Source: Leptospira vanthielii serovar Holland str. Waz Holland = ATCC 700522 (GTDB taxonomy: Bacteria > Spirochaetota > Leptospiria > Leptospirales > Leptospiraceae). From it: DNA of 64,000 nt. Location: positions 62,001 to 126,000 of the forward strand of contig NZ_AOGY02000014.1 in the NCBI RefSeq assembly GCF_000332455.1. Reading direction: 5' to 3'. Positions 29,012 to 39,174 of the stretch are shown here, piece after piece (the first letter of the stretch is position 1; each line of letters begins with the position of its first letter). The notes beneath the pieces are model-generated. The model was not told the origin of the DNA and made no database searches. It saw only the letters and a program-made list of their open reading frames with translations. The position numbers were made by a program, and so were the translations under genes.

Positions 29012-30967
29012 TTAAGAAGAATAAGCCGGTTTTGTTGCCGAAGAACCTTTGCCTTTTTTATTAGCGCCTAATCCCGATTTATGATCTGCATATTTGTCAA
29101 AGGAAGGTTGGACAATATCCATAAGCTCTTGTGCATCAATCGTTTCTTTGGCAAGAAGTGCCTTCGCAATGGAATCCAATTTTTTTTGGTTCTTTTTCAC
29201 CAAATCACGGCCTTTATCAAGGCAGGTTTGGATGATACGTTTGACTTCTTGGTCAATCAGAGCTGCAAATTCTTCAGAATATGGTTTACTTGTATGACCA
29301 TAGTCCCTTCCCATAAACGGTGAGGTTTCGCCAGATCCGTAATGGATGGTTCCGAGTTTTTCGGACATACCCCATTCGCACACCATACGACGTGCAATGT
29401 TCGTTGCTTGTTGGATATCGTTGGAAGAACCATTCGAAGGATCACCAAAGATAAGTTCTTCGGCAATGTATCCGCCCATTGACATCACAATTCGATCCAA
29501 ACAATAGTTTTTGCGATAGGAATGTCTGTCTTCCACGGGAAGCGATTGGGTAAGACCAAGCGCACGACCACGAGGAATGATGGTAACTTTATGAACGGGT
29601 TCGGTATACGGTAGTAAGGTGCCAAGCAGGGCATGACCCGCTTCATGGTAAGCCGTCATTTCTTTCTCTTTCTCAGAGATAAGCATAGACTTACGTTCCG
29701 GTCCCATCATGACTTTATCACGAGCTTCCTCGAGTTCTTCTTGGGTGACACGTTTTTTATTGCGACGAGCTGCAAGAAGTGCCGCTTCATTGATCAGGTT
29801 CGCAAGATCGGCTCCCGTAAAACCAGGGGTTCCCCGAGCAATGGAGTTCAGTGAAATATCAGAAACTAAGGGAACTTTTTTAGAGTGAACGAGTAAAATT
29901 TCTTCACGGCCTTTGAGGTCTGGCAGGTCCACAATCACTTGTCTGTCGAAACGACCAGGACGAAGGAGAGCCGGATCGAGTACGTCTGCACGGTTAGTCG
30001 CAGCCATTACTATGACACCTTCATTCATTTCAAATCCGTCCATCTCGACTAACATCTGATTGAGGGTCTGTTCTCTTTCGTCATGACCGCCACCAAGACC
30101 TGCACCACGAAGTCGACCTACCGCATCAATCTCATCGATAAAGATGATACATGGGGCATTTTTTTTCCCTTGGTCAAAGAGATCACGGACTCGTGATGCT
30201 CCCACACCCACAAACATTTCTACAAAGTCAGAGCCAGAAATAGAGAAAAAAGGAACACCTGCCTCTCCCGCAACCGCTTTCGCAAGTAAGGTTTTACCAG
30301 TTCCTGGAGGACCAACAAGAAGGACTCCTTTCGGAATTCGTGCACCGATGGCTTGGAATTTTTTTGGGTCTTTTAAGAATTCGATAATTTCGAGTAATTC
30401 CACTTTTGCTTCATCGCAACCAGCCACATCATTAAAAGTGGTTTTGACTTTTTGATCCACATTCATTTTGGCACGAGATTTACCAAAGGTAAAAGCTTTG
30501 TTACCAGATGCTTGGAGTTGGCGCATCATGATGAACCAAATGATACCGAGGGCAAAGAGCCATGGAATGATTCCTGTAACAACACTCCAAAACTTGTTTT
30601 CTTCCGTTGATTTCGCTGTAAAACTAAGGCGTGATTTACGAAGTTTTGTCACCAAATCATCGTTCACCTGCGCTACGTTCGTTTTGAAAGGTTTTGGTTT
30701 GTTGTCTTTGCTGATTTCTGGAATGTACCAACCTTCAATCAACTCTCGATCAATGATGATTTGTTGTTTTGAGGAAATATCTTTTCCATCTTTCGAGGTA
30801 ATTTTTCCAATCGGCTTTTTCCCTTCGATGGGTTCCACCATATTCAAAAAATCGGAATAGCTGATTTCGTCGGGTTTACCGGCGAAGTCCTGACCTTTAT
30901 AAACCGTTGCCAAAATGACAAGGAATACGAGCAAAAATAGAAATACGGTTTTGATGTTTTTATTCAT
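29012..30967 (-). CDS. ftsH: ATP-dependent zinc metalloprotease FtsH
   Basis: A 651-residue membrane AAA+ protease that degrades unassembled or regulatory membrane proteins. Features: an N-terminal helix ([16 protein letters not shown]), a periplasmic segment of about 100 residues, a second helix ([19 protein letters not shown]), Walker [15 protein letters not shown], pore loop [14 protein letters not shown], Walker [37 protein letters not shown], and the zinc site HEAGHALLG. The C-terminal tail is Lys/Gly-rich. All motifs are intact. It lies 29 bases after the pth-locus gene. Confidence 0.97.
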   Translation of the reverse strand: MNKNIKTVFLFLLVFLVILATVYKGQDFAGKPDEISYSDFLNMVEPIEGKKPIGKITSKDGKDISSKQQIIIDRELIEGWYIPEISKDNKPKPFKTNVAQVNDDLVTKLRKSRLSFTAKSTEENKFWSVVTGIIPWLFALGIIWFIMMRQLQASGNKAFTFGKSRAKMNVDQKVKTTFNDVAGCDEAKVELLEIIEFLKDPKKFQAIGARIPKGVLLVGPPGTGKTLLAKAVAGEAGVPFFSISGSDFVEMFVGVGASRVRDLFDQGKKNAPCIIFIDEIDAVGRLRGAGLGGGHDEREQTLNQMLVEMDGFEMNEGVIVMAATNRADVLDPALLRPGRFDRQVIVDLPDLKGREEILLVHSKKVPLVSDISLNSIARGTPGFTGADLANLINEAALLAARRNKKRVTQEELEEARDKVMMGPERKSMLISEKEKEMTAYHEAGHALLGTLLPYTEPVHKVTIIPRGRALGLTQSLPVEDRHSYRKNYCLDRIVMSMGGYIAEELIFGDPSNGSSNDIQQATNIARRMVCEWGMSEKLGTIHYGSGETSPFMGRDYGHTSKPYSEEFAALIDQEVKRIIQTCLDKGRDLVKKNQKKLDSIAKALLAKETIDAQELMDIVQPSFDKYADHKSGLGANKKGKGSSATKPAYSS

Positions 30968-30996
30968 GTAAAGACTTCTCGCTAGTTAGACTGAAA

Positions 30997-31560
30997 TCAA
31001 AGGTGATATTTCTGAATCACTTCGTCAATATCCCCCATGGATATGGAACGAATCGCCGCTTCGGCGTCATTGATGATCTGTATCAAGCTCAGGTTCTCCA
31101 AAGGCTCAAAATCTTCACGTAAAAATTCTTCCCTTTTTTTTGGATCGAAGGCTGAATTAAGAACGCCGATCCGAATCCGTATAAAATTGGGGGACCGTAA
31201 TGAGACAGAAACCGAGTTGACCCCAGGGTTGACATCGTTTTCCCCACCTTTAGTGACCACGATTTGGCCGAGATCTAACCCGACATCCTCATGGATGACC
31301 ACAATGTCTTTTACCTGGATTTTTAAAAAGGAGGCAATGTAGAGAACCGACTCACCGGAAAGGTCACTGAAGGTTTGTGGTTTGAGTAAAACCACTTCGT
31401 CACCTTCAAAGTCACCACGACCGATGAGAGATTTCTTTTTCTTCGTTTTGATTTCGATGCCAATGTTGTTTGCAATGACATCTAGAATCTTGAAACCAAT
31501 GTTAGATCGATTGTTATTATATTTATCGCCAGGATTTCCTAGCCCTACAATTAACTTCAT
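30997..31560 (-). CDS. pth: Peptidyl-tRNA hydrolase fold protein with degenerate active site
   Basis: A 187-residue protein of the bacterial Pth family: KLIVGLGNPGDKYNNNR at the start, LLKPQTFSDLSGESV, VIHEDVGLDLGQI, and PNFIRIRIGV. The locus (after rplY) is the classical pth site. Judged against E. coli Pth from memory, catalytic His20 is Ser19, Asn68 is Asp66, Asp93 is Glu91 and His113 is Val110, while Asn10 and Asn114 equivalents (Asn9, Asn111) remain. Peptidyl-tRNA cleavage is therefore doubtful; it may bind tRNA or peptidyl-tRNA without hydrolysis, or have another role. Gene symbol given by locus and fold only. Confidence 0.85.
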   Translation of the reverse strand: MKLIVGLGNPGDKYNNNRSNIGFKILDVIANNIGIEIKTKKKKSLIGRGDFEGDEVVLLKPQTFSDLSGESVLYIASFLKIQVKDIVVIHEDVGLDLGQIVVTKGGENDVNPGVNSVSVSLRSPNFIRIRIGVLNSAFDPKKREEFLREDFEPLENLSLIQIINDAEAAIRSISMGDIDEVIQKYHL

Positions 31561-31579
31561 TGGTTCCTAAAAGTTGATC

Positions 31580-32212
31580 TTATTTCTTTCCAGCTTTTTT
31601 CGCTGCTGGTTTGCCCTTGGTTTCTGCTTCCGCTTTTTCAGCGCGTTCAGCAGCAAGGATTGCTTTTGTTTTGCTACAAGAAGCAACAATCGGATCACCA
31701 TTCATTAGGATTTCCCAAGAAGCAGGGTGAGGAAGTTCGGAAACTTTGATCATATTTCCGATATCAAGACCACTCACATCAATTGTGATCACGTCAGTTA
31801 AATCTTCAGGAGTTGACTTCACTTTGATTTCGTGAACGAGGTGTTCGAACTGTCCACCTGCTTTGGAACCTTTTGCAACACCAGTTGTTTTGATTGCCAC
31901 TGTTGTGAGGATCTTTTTACCAGGAGTTACTTTAAAGAAGTCGATGTGTCGGATCTGACCTGTGTGTGGAAATCTTTGGATTTCTTTTACGAAAACTCTT
32001 TCTGTTTTACCATCAAGTTCAAGGTCAATGAGGGTTGCCTTACGGATTCCTGAGTCGATGAGTTTTTGGATTTCTTTTTCGACAACACTTGCCGATTTTG
32101 CTTCACCGCTTCCGATGATGTTCGCCGGTACTAAACCTTCCACACGCATTCTTCTTGCAGGACCTTTTCCTTTAGAAGTTCTTGTTTGTGCTTTGATACT
32201 GATTTTTTCCAT
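31580..32212 (-). CDS. rplY: 50S ribosomal protein L25, long (Ctc) form
   Basis: A 210-residue L25/TL5-type protein that binds 5S rRNA. The N-terminal L25 domain (about 1-95) carries ARRMRVEGLVPANIIGSGEA and FVKEIQRFPHTGQIRHIDFFKV; the C-terminal Ctc beta domain (about 100-190) follows, and the protein ends in an Ala/Lys-rich tail. It lies between prs and pth with gaps of about 20 bases, matching the conserved prs-rplY-pth gene order. Confidence 0.95.
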   Translation of the reverse strand: MEKISIKAQTRTSKGKGPARRMRVEGLVPANIIGSGEAKSASVVEKEIQKLIDSGIRKATLIDLELDGKTERVFVKEIQRFPHTGQIRHIDFFKVTPGKKILTTVAIKTTGVAKGSKAGGQFEHLVHEIKVKSTPEDLTDVITIDVSGLDIGNMIKVSELPHPASWEILMNGDPIVASCSKTKAILAAERAEKAEAETKGKPAAKKAGKK

Positions 32213-32229
32213 GATTATGTTCCTTAAAG

Positions 32230-33171
32230 TTATGAAAACAGACTAGAGATTGATTCTTCGTTATGAATCCGCTCGATGGCTTTAGCAAAGAGTGGGGCGA
32301 TAGAGAGCGTTTTCAAGTGATTTATTTTTTTGCTCTCGGGAATGGCGATAGAATTTGAGAGTACAATTTGTTTGAAGTTGCCTTCATTCAATTTCGTAGG
32401 TGCCTCTCCCGAAAGAACACCGTGGGATGCACAACACAATACTGATTTGGCTCCATTTTGGTAGAGGGCCGTCGCAGCTTTTGCAATCGTTCCGCCAGTA
32501 TCTATCATATCATCAAGTAATAAGCAGTTTTTGTCTTTGATTTCACCAATGACATGCATCACCACAGACTCGTTAGCTTTTGGTCTACGTTTGTCAATGA
32601 TGGCAAGTGATCCGTTTACCTTCTTTCCGAAGTTACGAGCTCTTTCTGCTCCACCAGAGTCTGGGGAAACAATCACAAGGTCTTCCATACCAAGGGAGTT
32701 GATGTACTCCGCAAGGACCGGGGAAAAGTATAAATGGTCTACAGGAATACGAAAGAATCCTTGGATTTGGTCAGCGTGCAGGTCCATTGTGAGAACTCGG
32801 TCAGGACCAACAGTTTCGATTAGATCGGCAACCATTCGAGCAGAAATCGGAACCCGTGGTTCTACCTTTCTGTCTTGGCGTCCATAACCATAATAAGGAA
32901 TAACGGCAGTAATGCGACGTGCAGAAGCTCTTCTTGCTGCATCGATGATGAGTAAAAGTTCCATCAAACTGTCGTTTGCTGGGTAACTTATGGATTGAAC
33001 CACAAATACATCCCGACCACGAACGTTTTCTTCGATTTTTACAGAGCTTTCTCCATCGGAGAATCTCTTCACAGAGATTTGGCCGTTGGGAATGTTCAGG
33101 TGTTTACAAATTTCCTCGGCAAGAGGTCTGTTTGCATTTCCAGAAAATACAACTACTTCGCTGGGATTCAT
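32230..33171 (-). CDS. prs: Ribose-phosphate pyrophosphokinase
   Basis: A 313-residue PRPP synthetase, which makes PRPP from ribose-5-phosphate and ATP. Motifs: [20 protein letters not shown] (R5P loop neighbourhood), [20 protein letters not shown] segment (residues about 93-105), [24 protein letters not shown] (about 170), and the PRPP-binding [17 protein letters not shown] (about 215). Its start overlaps the glmU stop by 4 bases, so translation is coupled. Confidence 0.97.
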   Translation of the reverse strand: MNPSEVVVFSGNANRPLAEEICKHLNIPNGQISVKRFSDGESSVKIEENVRGRDVFVVQSISYPANDSLMELLLIIDAARRASARRITAVIPYYGYGRQDRKVEPRVPISARMVADLIETVGPDRVLTMDLHADQIQGFFRIPVDHLYFSPVLAEYINSLGMEDLVIVSPDSGGAERARNFGKKVNGSLAIIDKRRPKANESVVMHVIGEIKDKNCLLLDDMIDTGGTIAKAATALYQNGAKSVLCCASHGVLSGEAPTKLNEGNFKQIVLSNSIAIPESKKINHLKTLSIAPLFAKAIERIHNEESISSLFS

Positions 33172-33929
33172 ACTCCAACCAACCCTTTATCTATATATTG
33201 TTTTGCAAGAGCCAAATCATCAGGAGAATTGATACCGTGACTTTCTAAAGCATTTGCCAAAGTTTTTGCCCCAACTTTTTTTCCTAAAGATCTAAAAATC
33301 TTTATTACATCTGTGAGGTAATATTCCTTTTGAGCATTGTCATTACCGATTTGTTTTAAGGCAGTAAAAAGATCTTCCGTAGTAAAACAGTAGGTTCCTG
33401 TGTTCACTTCATTGACGACTTTTTCTTCGGGGGTGGCGTCTTTTTCTTCTACGATGCGTAAAAGGCTGCCATCATCAGCAGAACGAATGATGCGACCGTA
33501 ACCTGTAGGGTTTTCCATTTTGGCTGAGAGAACAGTCGCAGAATATCCGTTTTCTTTATGGAGGTCTATGAGTTCAGAAAATGATTTTGCTGAGATTAGG
33601 GGTGCATCACCACAGGCAACGATCGTGTATCCCGTGTAAGGTGCAAGTGCGGGTTCGGCCGAAAGGACAGCGTGTCCTGTTCCCAATTGTTCAGTTTGCT
33701 CGGCAAATTCTACACCAGAGAATGATTTTGCGATATCTGTAACGATATCTTTGCGGTAACCGACAACCACGATTTTTCGTTTGATGCCGGCAGATTCGAT
33801 ATTGCGAAGAACGTGAAGTAAAAGTGGAGATTCGTTCAGTACAACCGCAACCTTGGGAAGCTCACTCTTCATTCGAGTTCCTTTCCCCGCCGCCAAAATA
33901 ACAGCAGTTACAGTATTATGTAGGTTCAT
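33168..33929 (-). CDS. glmU: GlmU-like UDP-GlcNAc pyrophosphorylase, single domain
   Basis: A 253-residue nucleotidyltransferase with the GlmU N-terminal domain: [44 protein letters not shown], and [20 protein letters not shown]. The C-terminal left-handed beta-helix that acetylates glucosamine-1-phosphate in E. coli GlmU is absent, so only the uridylyl transfer step can be assigned; acetylation would need a separate protein. It lies next to prs as in many bacteria, downstream of tRNA-Gln. Confidence 0.88.
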   Translation of the reverse strand: MNLHNTVTAVILAAGKGTRMKSELPKVAVVLNESPLLLHVLRNIESAGIKRKIVVVGYRKDIVTDIAKSFSGVEFAEQTEQLGTGHAVLSAEPALAPYTGYTIVACGDAPLISAKSFSELIDLHKENGYSATVLSAKMENPTGYGRIIRSADDGSLLRIVEEKDATPEEKVVNEVNTGTYCFTTEDLFTALKQIGNDNAQKEYYLTDVIKIFRSLGKKVGAKTLANALESHGINSPDDLALAKQYIDKGLVGV

Positions 33930-33956
33930 CGTTCGTTCTATCGGATCTTTTAAAAC

Positions 33957-34032
33957 TGGCTGGCCTGCTAGGATTCGAACCTAGGGAATGGCGATACCAA
34001 AAACCGCTGCCTTACCGCTTGGCTACAGGCCA
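33957..34032 (-). tRNA. tRNA-Gln (anticodon UUG)
   Basis: A cloverleaf can be folded by hand. Acceptor TGGCCTG pairs with CAGGCCA, the D arm is GCC/GGC, anticodon stem GCGGT/ATCGC holds the loop TTTTGGT with anticodon TTG, and the T arm holds GGTTCGAATCC. The discriminator base is G, as expected for Gln, and CCA is encoded (33957-33959). It lies between ispE and glmU with only 4 bases to the ispE stop, so it is probably cut from a joint transcript. Confidence 0.95.
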
Positions 34033-34036
34033 GTTT

Positions 34037-34957
34037 CTAAAAAGAGAACGTTCGAAATTCCATATCGGGGAATCGATCGGAGACAATGCGTTGGGCTTCG
34101 TCTCTCTCTCTATCTGAAGGATAAATGCCATAAAAGCAAGAACCCGAACCCGATAAAGAAGCATAGACTGCTCCCGACTCATAGAACCCTAATTTCAATT
34201 CCTTTAGTAAGGGTTGGGTCTGAAAAGCGATTTTTTCAAACTCGTTCTCGAGCCTGTTTTGCAGGTATGCCCAATCCCCGACCTGAAGACTTCGAATTAA
34301 ATCCTCTGCCAGAGATTTCCATACTTCGGAACCATAGGGTTTTTGTAAACTTTTTTGAAGGCCTAAATACATAGATGCTGTAGAAAGTCCGAAGGGAGGA
34401 ATGGCCAAAATTCCAGAGCCTTTCGCTACAGATAGGGGTTCCAAGACCTCCCCGATCCCAGTCACATAACAAGCCGAGGATTGCAAAAAAAAGGGGACAT
34501 CCGCACCGATGGATTTTGCCAAGGGGATCTCTTCTTCTTTCGAAAGATGGGTCCAAGGGAAGAGTTCTTTTAGGAAAAGGCCCGCATTGCTACTCCCACC
34601 TCCGATTCCTCCTTCGGGTGGTAGGTATTTTTGTAAATGGATGGAGATAGAAACGGGTTCTCGCAAGTACGAAGTTAACTTTTGGAAGGTTTTGTAGAGA
34701 ATGTTTCGGGTGAGATCTCCCCTTTCCGAAACTTCTTCGAATTTTTCACGCCGATAACCGAGGAGATGGTTTTCAGAAACTAAATGGAAACTTGACGTTT
34801 GGCTTTCCAGGAGAGGAGTGATTTGAATTTCCATGGGATCGCCAAAACTAATGGGAACAAAAACGCTGCGAATTTCGTGAAGGCCGTCTTCCCGTTTGTA
34901 GGGAATCATCAAACCAATGTTAATCTTTCCCTTTGCAATGGACTTCAAGGAAACCAT
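34037..34957 (-). CDS. ispE: 4-diphosphocytidyl-2-C-methyl-D-erythritol kinase
   Basis: A 306-residue GHMP kinase of the MEP isoprenoid pathway; it phosphorylates CDP-methylerythritol. Motifs: [20 protein letters not shown] at the start, the ATP loop [18 protein letters not shown] (about 112), [13 protein letters not shown] (about 147), and the C-terminal [12 protein letters not shown]. Length and motifs are normal. It begins 2 bases after the WYL-domain gene ends. Confidence 0.95.
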   Translation of the reverse strand: MVSLKSIAKGKINIGLMIPYKREDGLHEIRSVFVPISFGDPMEIQITPLLESQTSSFHLVSENHLLGYRREKFEEVSERGDLTRNILYKTFQKLTSYLREPVSISIHLQKYLPPEGGIGGGSSNAGLFLKELFPWTHLSKEEEIPLAKSIGADVPFFLQSSACYVTGIGEVLEPLSVAKGSGILAIPPFGLSTASMYLGLQKSLQKPYGSEVWKSLAEDLIRSLQVGDWAYLQNRLENEFEKIAFQTQPLLKELKLGFYESGAVYASLSGSGSCFYGIYPSDRERDEAQRIVSDRFPDMEFRTFSF

Positions 34958-34959
34958 TC

Positions 34960-35916
34960 CTAAGACTGTGCGTGAAGATTCGGTTTTGAAGGTGCTATGG
35001 ATTGTAAGTGGAATTGGATGGAGTTTTTTAATTCTATCGGTTCCGACACCAATACAGAGGTTCCGTATCCTAAGACGGTTTGGACAAACCAGTTTTCATC
35101 TCGAATCGGAGCTTGGAATTCTCGGTAGAGAGTATCCCCAATTTGTTTTTGGTCTCCCGTTGGTTTTAAGATTAGTTTCATTCCTAAATGGTAAGACGCA
35201 GAATCAGTGATCCATAATTTTGCAAAGTCTTTGTTTTCGGAATCGGCACCAAACAGTTGTTTAAACCCTTCTAAAAATTCCCCTGCGGTATCAGGTAAGT
35301 TCGGGTATGTTGTATCAGTAATCTCAATGTCCAAAATATAATCTAAACGAAAGGATCGGAATTCTTCTTTGATTAGGTCATAAGCCAAAAGGTAAGAATC
35401 ATTTTCTTCCCAGAGGAGCCAAGGTGCAAGTGTTCTTGTTTCCTTTTCCCGAGTATCTCGCTTCCAGTAAACAATTGTTAGTATTTTTTTTTCACCAATT
35501 GCTTTTACTATGGTTTCTTTCGATTTTTGATACGGAGACCAATCACCCGAAGGAATCACTGAATCAATTTTACTTAAGATAGAATGATTGAGTGCGGAAT
35601 CTTCTTTAGTTTTTTGTGTAACTAAAAGTGATCTGAGGAGGGACCATTCTTTTGGGGAAAGGGGGAGTGCGGAATCTACAGCAATAGGGAGTCGGATTTT
35701 TACCTTCTCCCCATCAAAATCTAGATCCACAGCATCGGTGGGTGAATAAGGATACATCTCAATCATATACAACTCACCCAAATCTTTTTTGAGTGAAGCG
35801 ATGGATTTGTGTCCCGTTACGCTTTGAATTTCTTCTAATCCAAGACCTTCTGGATGAGAAGCCAGAAGGCGGATTAAATTTAATTTGGAAGCGGCCCGAA
35901 GAGTGGATGGATTCAT
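34960..35916 (-). CDS. WYL-domain regulator-like protein
   Basis: A 318-residue protein. The N-terminal winged helix (about 1-55) reads [24 protein letters not shown]-type domain (about 130-215) has [34 protein letters not shown] and [17 protein letters not shown] proteins are usually DNA-binding regulators that sense a nucleic acid or metabolite ligand. Its start codon overlaps the stop of the FabD-like gene by one base, suggesting coupled expression with lipid and isoprenoid genes; targets are unknown. Confidence 0.8.
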   Translation of the reverse strand: MNPSTLRAASKLNLIRLLASHPEGLGLEEIQSVTGHKSIASLKKDLGELYMIEMYPYSPTDAVDLDFDGEKVKIRLPIAVDSALPLSPKEWSLLRSLLVTQKTKEDSALNHSILSKIDSVIPSGDWSPYQKSKETIVKAIGEKKILTIVYWKRDTREKETRTLAPWLLWEENDSYLLAYDLIKEEFRSFRLDYILDIEITDTTYPNLPDTAGEFLEGFKQLFGADSENKDFAKLWITDSASYHLGMKLILKPTGDQKQIGDTLYREFQAPIRDENWFVQTVLGYGTSVLVSEPIELKNSIQFHLQSIAPSKPNLHAQS

Positions 35917-37088
35917 TATGCTTCTAGAATTACTTTTAATTCCTTAGCATTTGAAGCACATAATGATTGTTTTTCGATGTTTTTTGCCTTTAGGTGTCCG
36001 CCAGTGAGTCTTTGGCTGACCACACTTGGCCCAAAGTCAATGATTGTGTTTATGGCACTGTCATTAAAAATTGGTGCGATCGCCAAATCCCAGTAAAGTG
36101 GCTCAATCAATACCATCTTAAATAGGATGTCACGAAGGTTTCCATCTTTTTGCAAGTTGTGACCATCAAAGATGCTATAGACAGGAACTTTTAAATCAGC
36201 ACCAGTATAAGGAAATGGAACGACCGATGCATCTTCTGTATTGAATTTGTCGAGGGATGTTTCCATAAATGGGCAGTGGAAAGGTGCTGTTGTTTTTAAA
36301 TAAACAAATTTGAATTTTTTCTCATCCATCTCTGCTTTCCATTGTTTACGGAAGGCAAGAAGGGAAGAAGGAAGTGCCGAAAGAATCATGGAATCAGGAG
36401 TGTTATAAAGAGAGATAAAAACTGTGTCTTGGCCTTTGAGTCCAAGAGAGTCGTTTGTTTTTTTCACTCTTTCTTCTAATTCATCTTTAGTGTAACCAAT
36501 CACGGCAACCATAGGAGCTGGATTTTTATCACCGTTTGCTTCGTTTTCTTTTACGATCTCTTCCGAAACAACAAAGTTAGGATACACTTTTTGGCCATTA
36601 AATCCAAGATAAAAAACAAATTTTAAAAAGTCGGAGTATGCTTTTAAAAAATCAGACCCGTCTTTTCCAAGACCAACAAGAGCCGAAGCAATGACCCCTT
36701 GGCTATGTCCACTGAGGGCTCCCGTTGCTTTGATGAGTTCCGCTGTTGGGTAACCACGTTTGGAAACCAAAACATAGTTTGCAATTTGAGTCATAAAAAT
36801 TCCCGGCACGGAGATGGGTGCGCGAGCTAAGTAATCTTCCGAAGGAGCGCCGTCTGGATTTTCAATCCAAGATTTGAAATCAAATCCTTCATTCAAAAGA
36901 GGACTTTTGCCATCACGGGTTGCAATTTCAGCGATAGTTTTGAAACTTGTTTCGAAAAATTCTTTGAGTTCTGGTTCTGCATACAATTTTACGAGTTCTT
37001 TTAGATAAGGTGAACCCTGTCCCCCAAATTGAAGGAAAAATTTTTGAGAATTTTGGAGGGTAGCAGTAAGGAGTTTGGCCGATGTCAT
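35916..37088 (-). CDS. Acyl/malonyl transferase of the type I FAS beta-subunit kind (FabD-like)
   Basis: A 390-residue acyltransferase. FLQFGGQGSPYLKELVKLY is the FGGQG loop usual in fungal/actinobacterial FAS starter or malonyl/palmitoyl transferases, GALSGHSQGVIASALVG holds the nucleophilic Ser (GHSQG, about 128), and KTTAPFHCPFME holds the active-site His (about 270). Its length exceeds the usual 310 of bacterial FabD. It likely loads acyl groups on an acyl carrier; the exact acyl group is open. It heads the minus-strand cluster. Confidence 0.85.
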   Translation of the reverse strand: MTSAKLLTATLQNSQKFFLQFGGQGSPYLKELVKLYAEPELKEFFETSFKTIAEIATRDGKSPLLNEGFDFKSWIENPDGAPSEDYLARAPISVPGIFMTQIANYVLVSKRGYPTAELIKATGALSGHSQGVIASALVGLGKDGSDFLKAYSDFLKFVFYLGFNGQKVYPNFVVSEEIVKENEANGDKNPAPMVAVIGYTKDELEERVKKTNDSLGLKGQDTVFISLYNTPDSMILSALPSSLLAFRKQWKAEMDEKKFKFVYLKTTAPFHCPFMETSLDKFNTEDASVVPFPYTGADLKVPVYSIFDGHNLQKDGNLRDILFKMVLIEPLYWDLAIAPIFNDSAINTIIDFGPSVVSQRLTGGHLKAKNIEKQSLCASNAKELKVILEA

Positions 37089-37208
37089 TTAATCTTCCTG
37101 AGATGTGATTTTTCTGTTACCGTACAGATCGGACTTCCTAGAACAAGGAGAAAATTCCGTAAGGAACCAGGGCAGGAAACCCCAGTTTTTTTAGTGTAGT
37201 TGCTTGAA

Positions 37209-37415
37209 TTACGCGGCTTTGCTTTGTTCTAGATTGGATTTAATGCGTTCGTGGTCTAGGGCAAGGAGGACAGTATTTTCGAAATAGGTAGAAAAATCGA
37301 TTCTTCCGGAAGAATAGTCTTCATGGAGAAGGGCTAAAAGAAGATAGAACATAGGTCCTCCTGGTGGTTCCGAATCTATCAATGTGACATAATTCGGAAA
37401 GTCTTTTTCGGTCAA
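37209..37415 (-). CDS. Small hypothetical protein
   Basis: A 68-residue ORF starting at TTG (37415), acidic with a hydrophobic middle (GGPMFYLLLALLHEDY). Composition looks protein-like, and the frame stays open upstream to about 37510 without an ATG or GTG. No ribosome site is seen, and it lies opposite the leader of the symporter gene. No family recognised. Confidence 0.4.
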   Translation of the reverse strand: MTEKDFPNYVTLIDSEPPGGPMFYLLLALLHEDYSSGRIDFSTYFENTVLLALDHERIKSNLEQSKAA

Positions 37416-37529
37416 AGAGTTACAATGAGTGTCGGTAAGTCTCGGAAATTTTGAAGGAAAATAAACGAAGGTAGTGAGATTCGGGATTTCCTCTTTACAA
37501 AACCCTGTTTTCTAGTTTCTTACGAGCCT

Positions 37530-39122
37530 ATGTTCGTAACCCTTTCCCCCATCGATTATCTCATCCTTTTGGTCTTCATTGGGTTTATGGTTGTGATCGG
37601 GGCCTTGTTAAAGAGATCTATGAACCAATCGAGTGATTTCCTTCTTGCGGGCCGAATGATCCCCAGTTGGATTACGGGAATTGCTTTTATCTCGGCCAAT
37701 ATTTCCGCCTTAGAGTTGTTAGGGATGAGTGCCAGTGGGGCAGAATATGGTTTTTTAACCTTCCATTTTTACTATTTGGGTGCGATTCCAGGAATGATCT
37801 TTCTTGGGATCTTTATGATGCCCTTTTATTATTCCTCAAAAATCAGAAGTGTCCCGGAATATTTACGGTATCGTTTCAATAGACCAGCCCATTTAGTCAA
37901 CTCACTGATTACCTTACTATCACTTGCACTTGGCTCTGGAATTTATCTTTATTCTTTGTCTTTGGTGTTCGAAACGATGTTTGGTTGGAATCCCCATCTT
38001 TCCATTTTGTTTAGTGCGGGTATTGTACTCATTTATACTTACTTTGGGGGACTCAGTTCTTCTATTTATACAGAGGTGATGCAATTTTTTCTAACCGTTC
38101 TTGGTTTGTTCCCACTTGTGATTATCGGCCTAGTAAAGTTAGGTGGTTGGGATGGGCTTATGCAAAAAATTCCGAATTCACACAAACATATGTGGCAGGG
38201 GCTTGTGAATGGACAAAATGAACTTGGTTGGGATTTGTTAAGTGTAACGGTGGGGCTTGGTTTTGTATTATCCTTTTCGTATTGGACTTGTGGGTTTACT
38301 GAAGTGCAGCGGGCCATGGCGGCAAAAGATTTTCGAGCCGCAAGAAGGACTCCTCTTATCGGAGCAATGTTTAAATTATTTTTACCATTTTTAACAGTGA
38401 TACCGGGATTAATTGCCTTAACAGAATTTTCAAAAGAGATGAATGGGGAATACAATAAAAGTTTTTTGATATTACTCAAAAACTTTTATCCCTCGGGGAT
38501 GTTAGGTCTTGGAACGACAGCACTCCTTGCCGCCTTTATGGCGGGTATGTCTAGTTCTATCACCGCCATGAATACTATCTTTACTTATGATATTTATCAA
38601 ACCTATATCAACAAAGACAAAGAAGATAAGGATTATTTAAAGATCGGAAAACGTTCCACTATGTTTGCTATCGTTTTCGCCATTTTTGCTTCTTACATTG
38701 CTATACAATTTGAGAATATAATGAACTATATCCAACTACTGTTTTCTTTTTTTAATGCACCTCTCATTTCGATATTTTTGCTCGGGATGTTTTGGAGGCG
38801 GGCTTCCGCTTGGAGTGCTTTTTATGGAATGATCCTCGGAACATCAAGTGGCCTCGTTCATTTTATCCTATATTCATTCGATATCATTTATTACAAATCG
38901 GAGATGGTTTCTAATTTTTATGGAGCCATTTACTCTGGTTTGGCTTGTTTTCTAACTATGGTGATTGTGAGTTATATAGAAAAGGACGATCTCACAAAGG
39001 ATCTACACGGACTCGTTTATTCCGATAGAGATATGACAAATTCATTTTGGGATCCAAGAATTTTAGCCTGGGGAGTTGGACTCATTGTCCTTCTTGCAGG
39101 CTTTAATATCATTTTTGCATAA
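37530..39122 (+). CDS. Sodium:solute symporter family protein
   Basis: A 530-residue membrane protein of the SSS family (LeuT fold) with about 13 hydrophobic segments. Landmarks: LAGRMIPSWITGIAFISANISALELLGMSASGAEYGF in TM2-3, the VPEYLRYRFNRP loop, YTYFGGLSSSIYTEVMQFFLT, and LAAFMAGMSSSITAMNTIFTYDIY in the Na+-binding TM. It resembles SGLT-like carriers, so a sugar, inositol or similar solute is plausible but unproven. It stands alone, with a possible PilZ-like gene behind it. Confidence 0.93.
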   Translation: MFVTLSPIDYLILLVFIGFMVVIGALLKRSMNQSSDFLLAGRMIPSWITGIAFISANISALELLGMSASGAEYGFLTFHFYYLGAIPGMIFLGIFMMPFYYSSKIRSVPEYLRYRFNRPAHLVNSLITLLSLALGSGIYLYSLSLVFETMFGWNPHLSILFSAGIVLIYTYFGGLSSSIYTEVMQFFLTVLGLFPLVIIGLVKLGGWDGLMQKIPNSHKHMWQGLVNGQNELGWDLLSVTVGLGFVLSFSYWTCGFTEVQRAMAAKDFRAARRTPLIGAMFKLFLPFLTVIPGLIALTEFSKEMNGEYNKSFLILLKNFYPSGMLGLGTTALLAAFMAGMSSSITAMNTIFTYDIYQTYINKDKEDKDYLKIGKRSTMFAIVFAIFASYIAIQFENIMNYIQLLFSFFNAPLISIFLLGMFWRRASAWSAFYGMILGTSSGLVHFILYSFDIIYYKSEMVSNFYGAIYSGLACFLTMVIVSYIEKDDLTKDLHGLVYSDRDMTNSFWDPRILAWGVGLIVLLAGFNIIFA

Positions 39123-39174
39123 AGATTTATACGTACGTAATAAAATAGTAATTGAATGCGAGTTTAATGATACT

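Noticed and set aside
30997..31560. Sequencing error as the cause of the altered Pth residues
   Set aside because: The changes are in-frame substitutions at several separate sites with flanking sequence intact, which single errors would not produce.
37160..37190. Possible hairpin followed by TTTTTTT on the plus strand
   Set aside because: No plus-strand gene ends before it, and the GGGC/CCCC pairing is short; likely chance.
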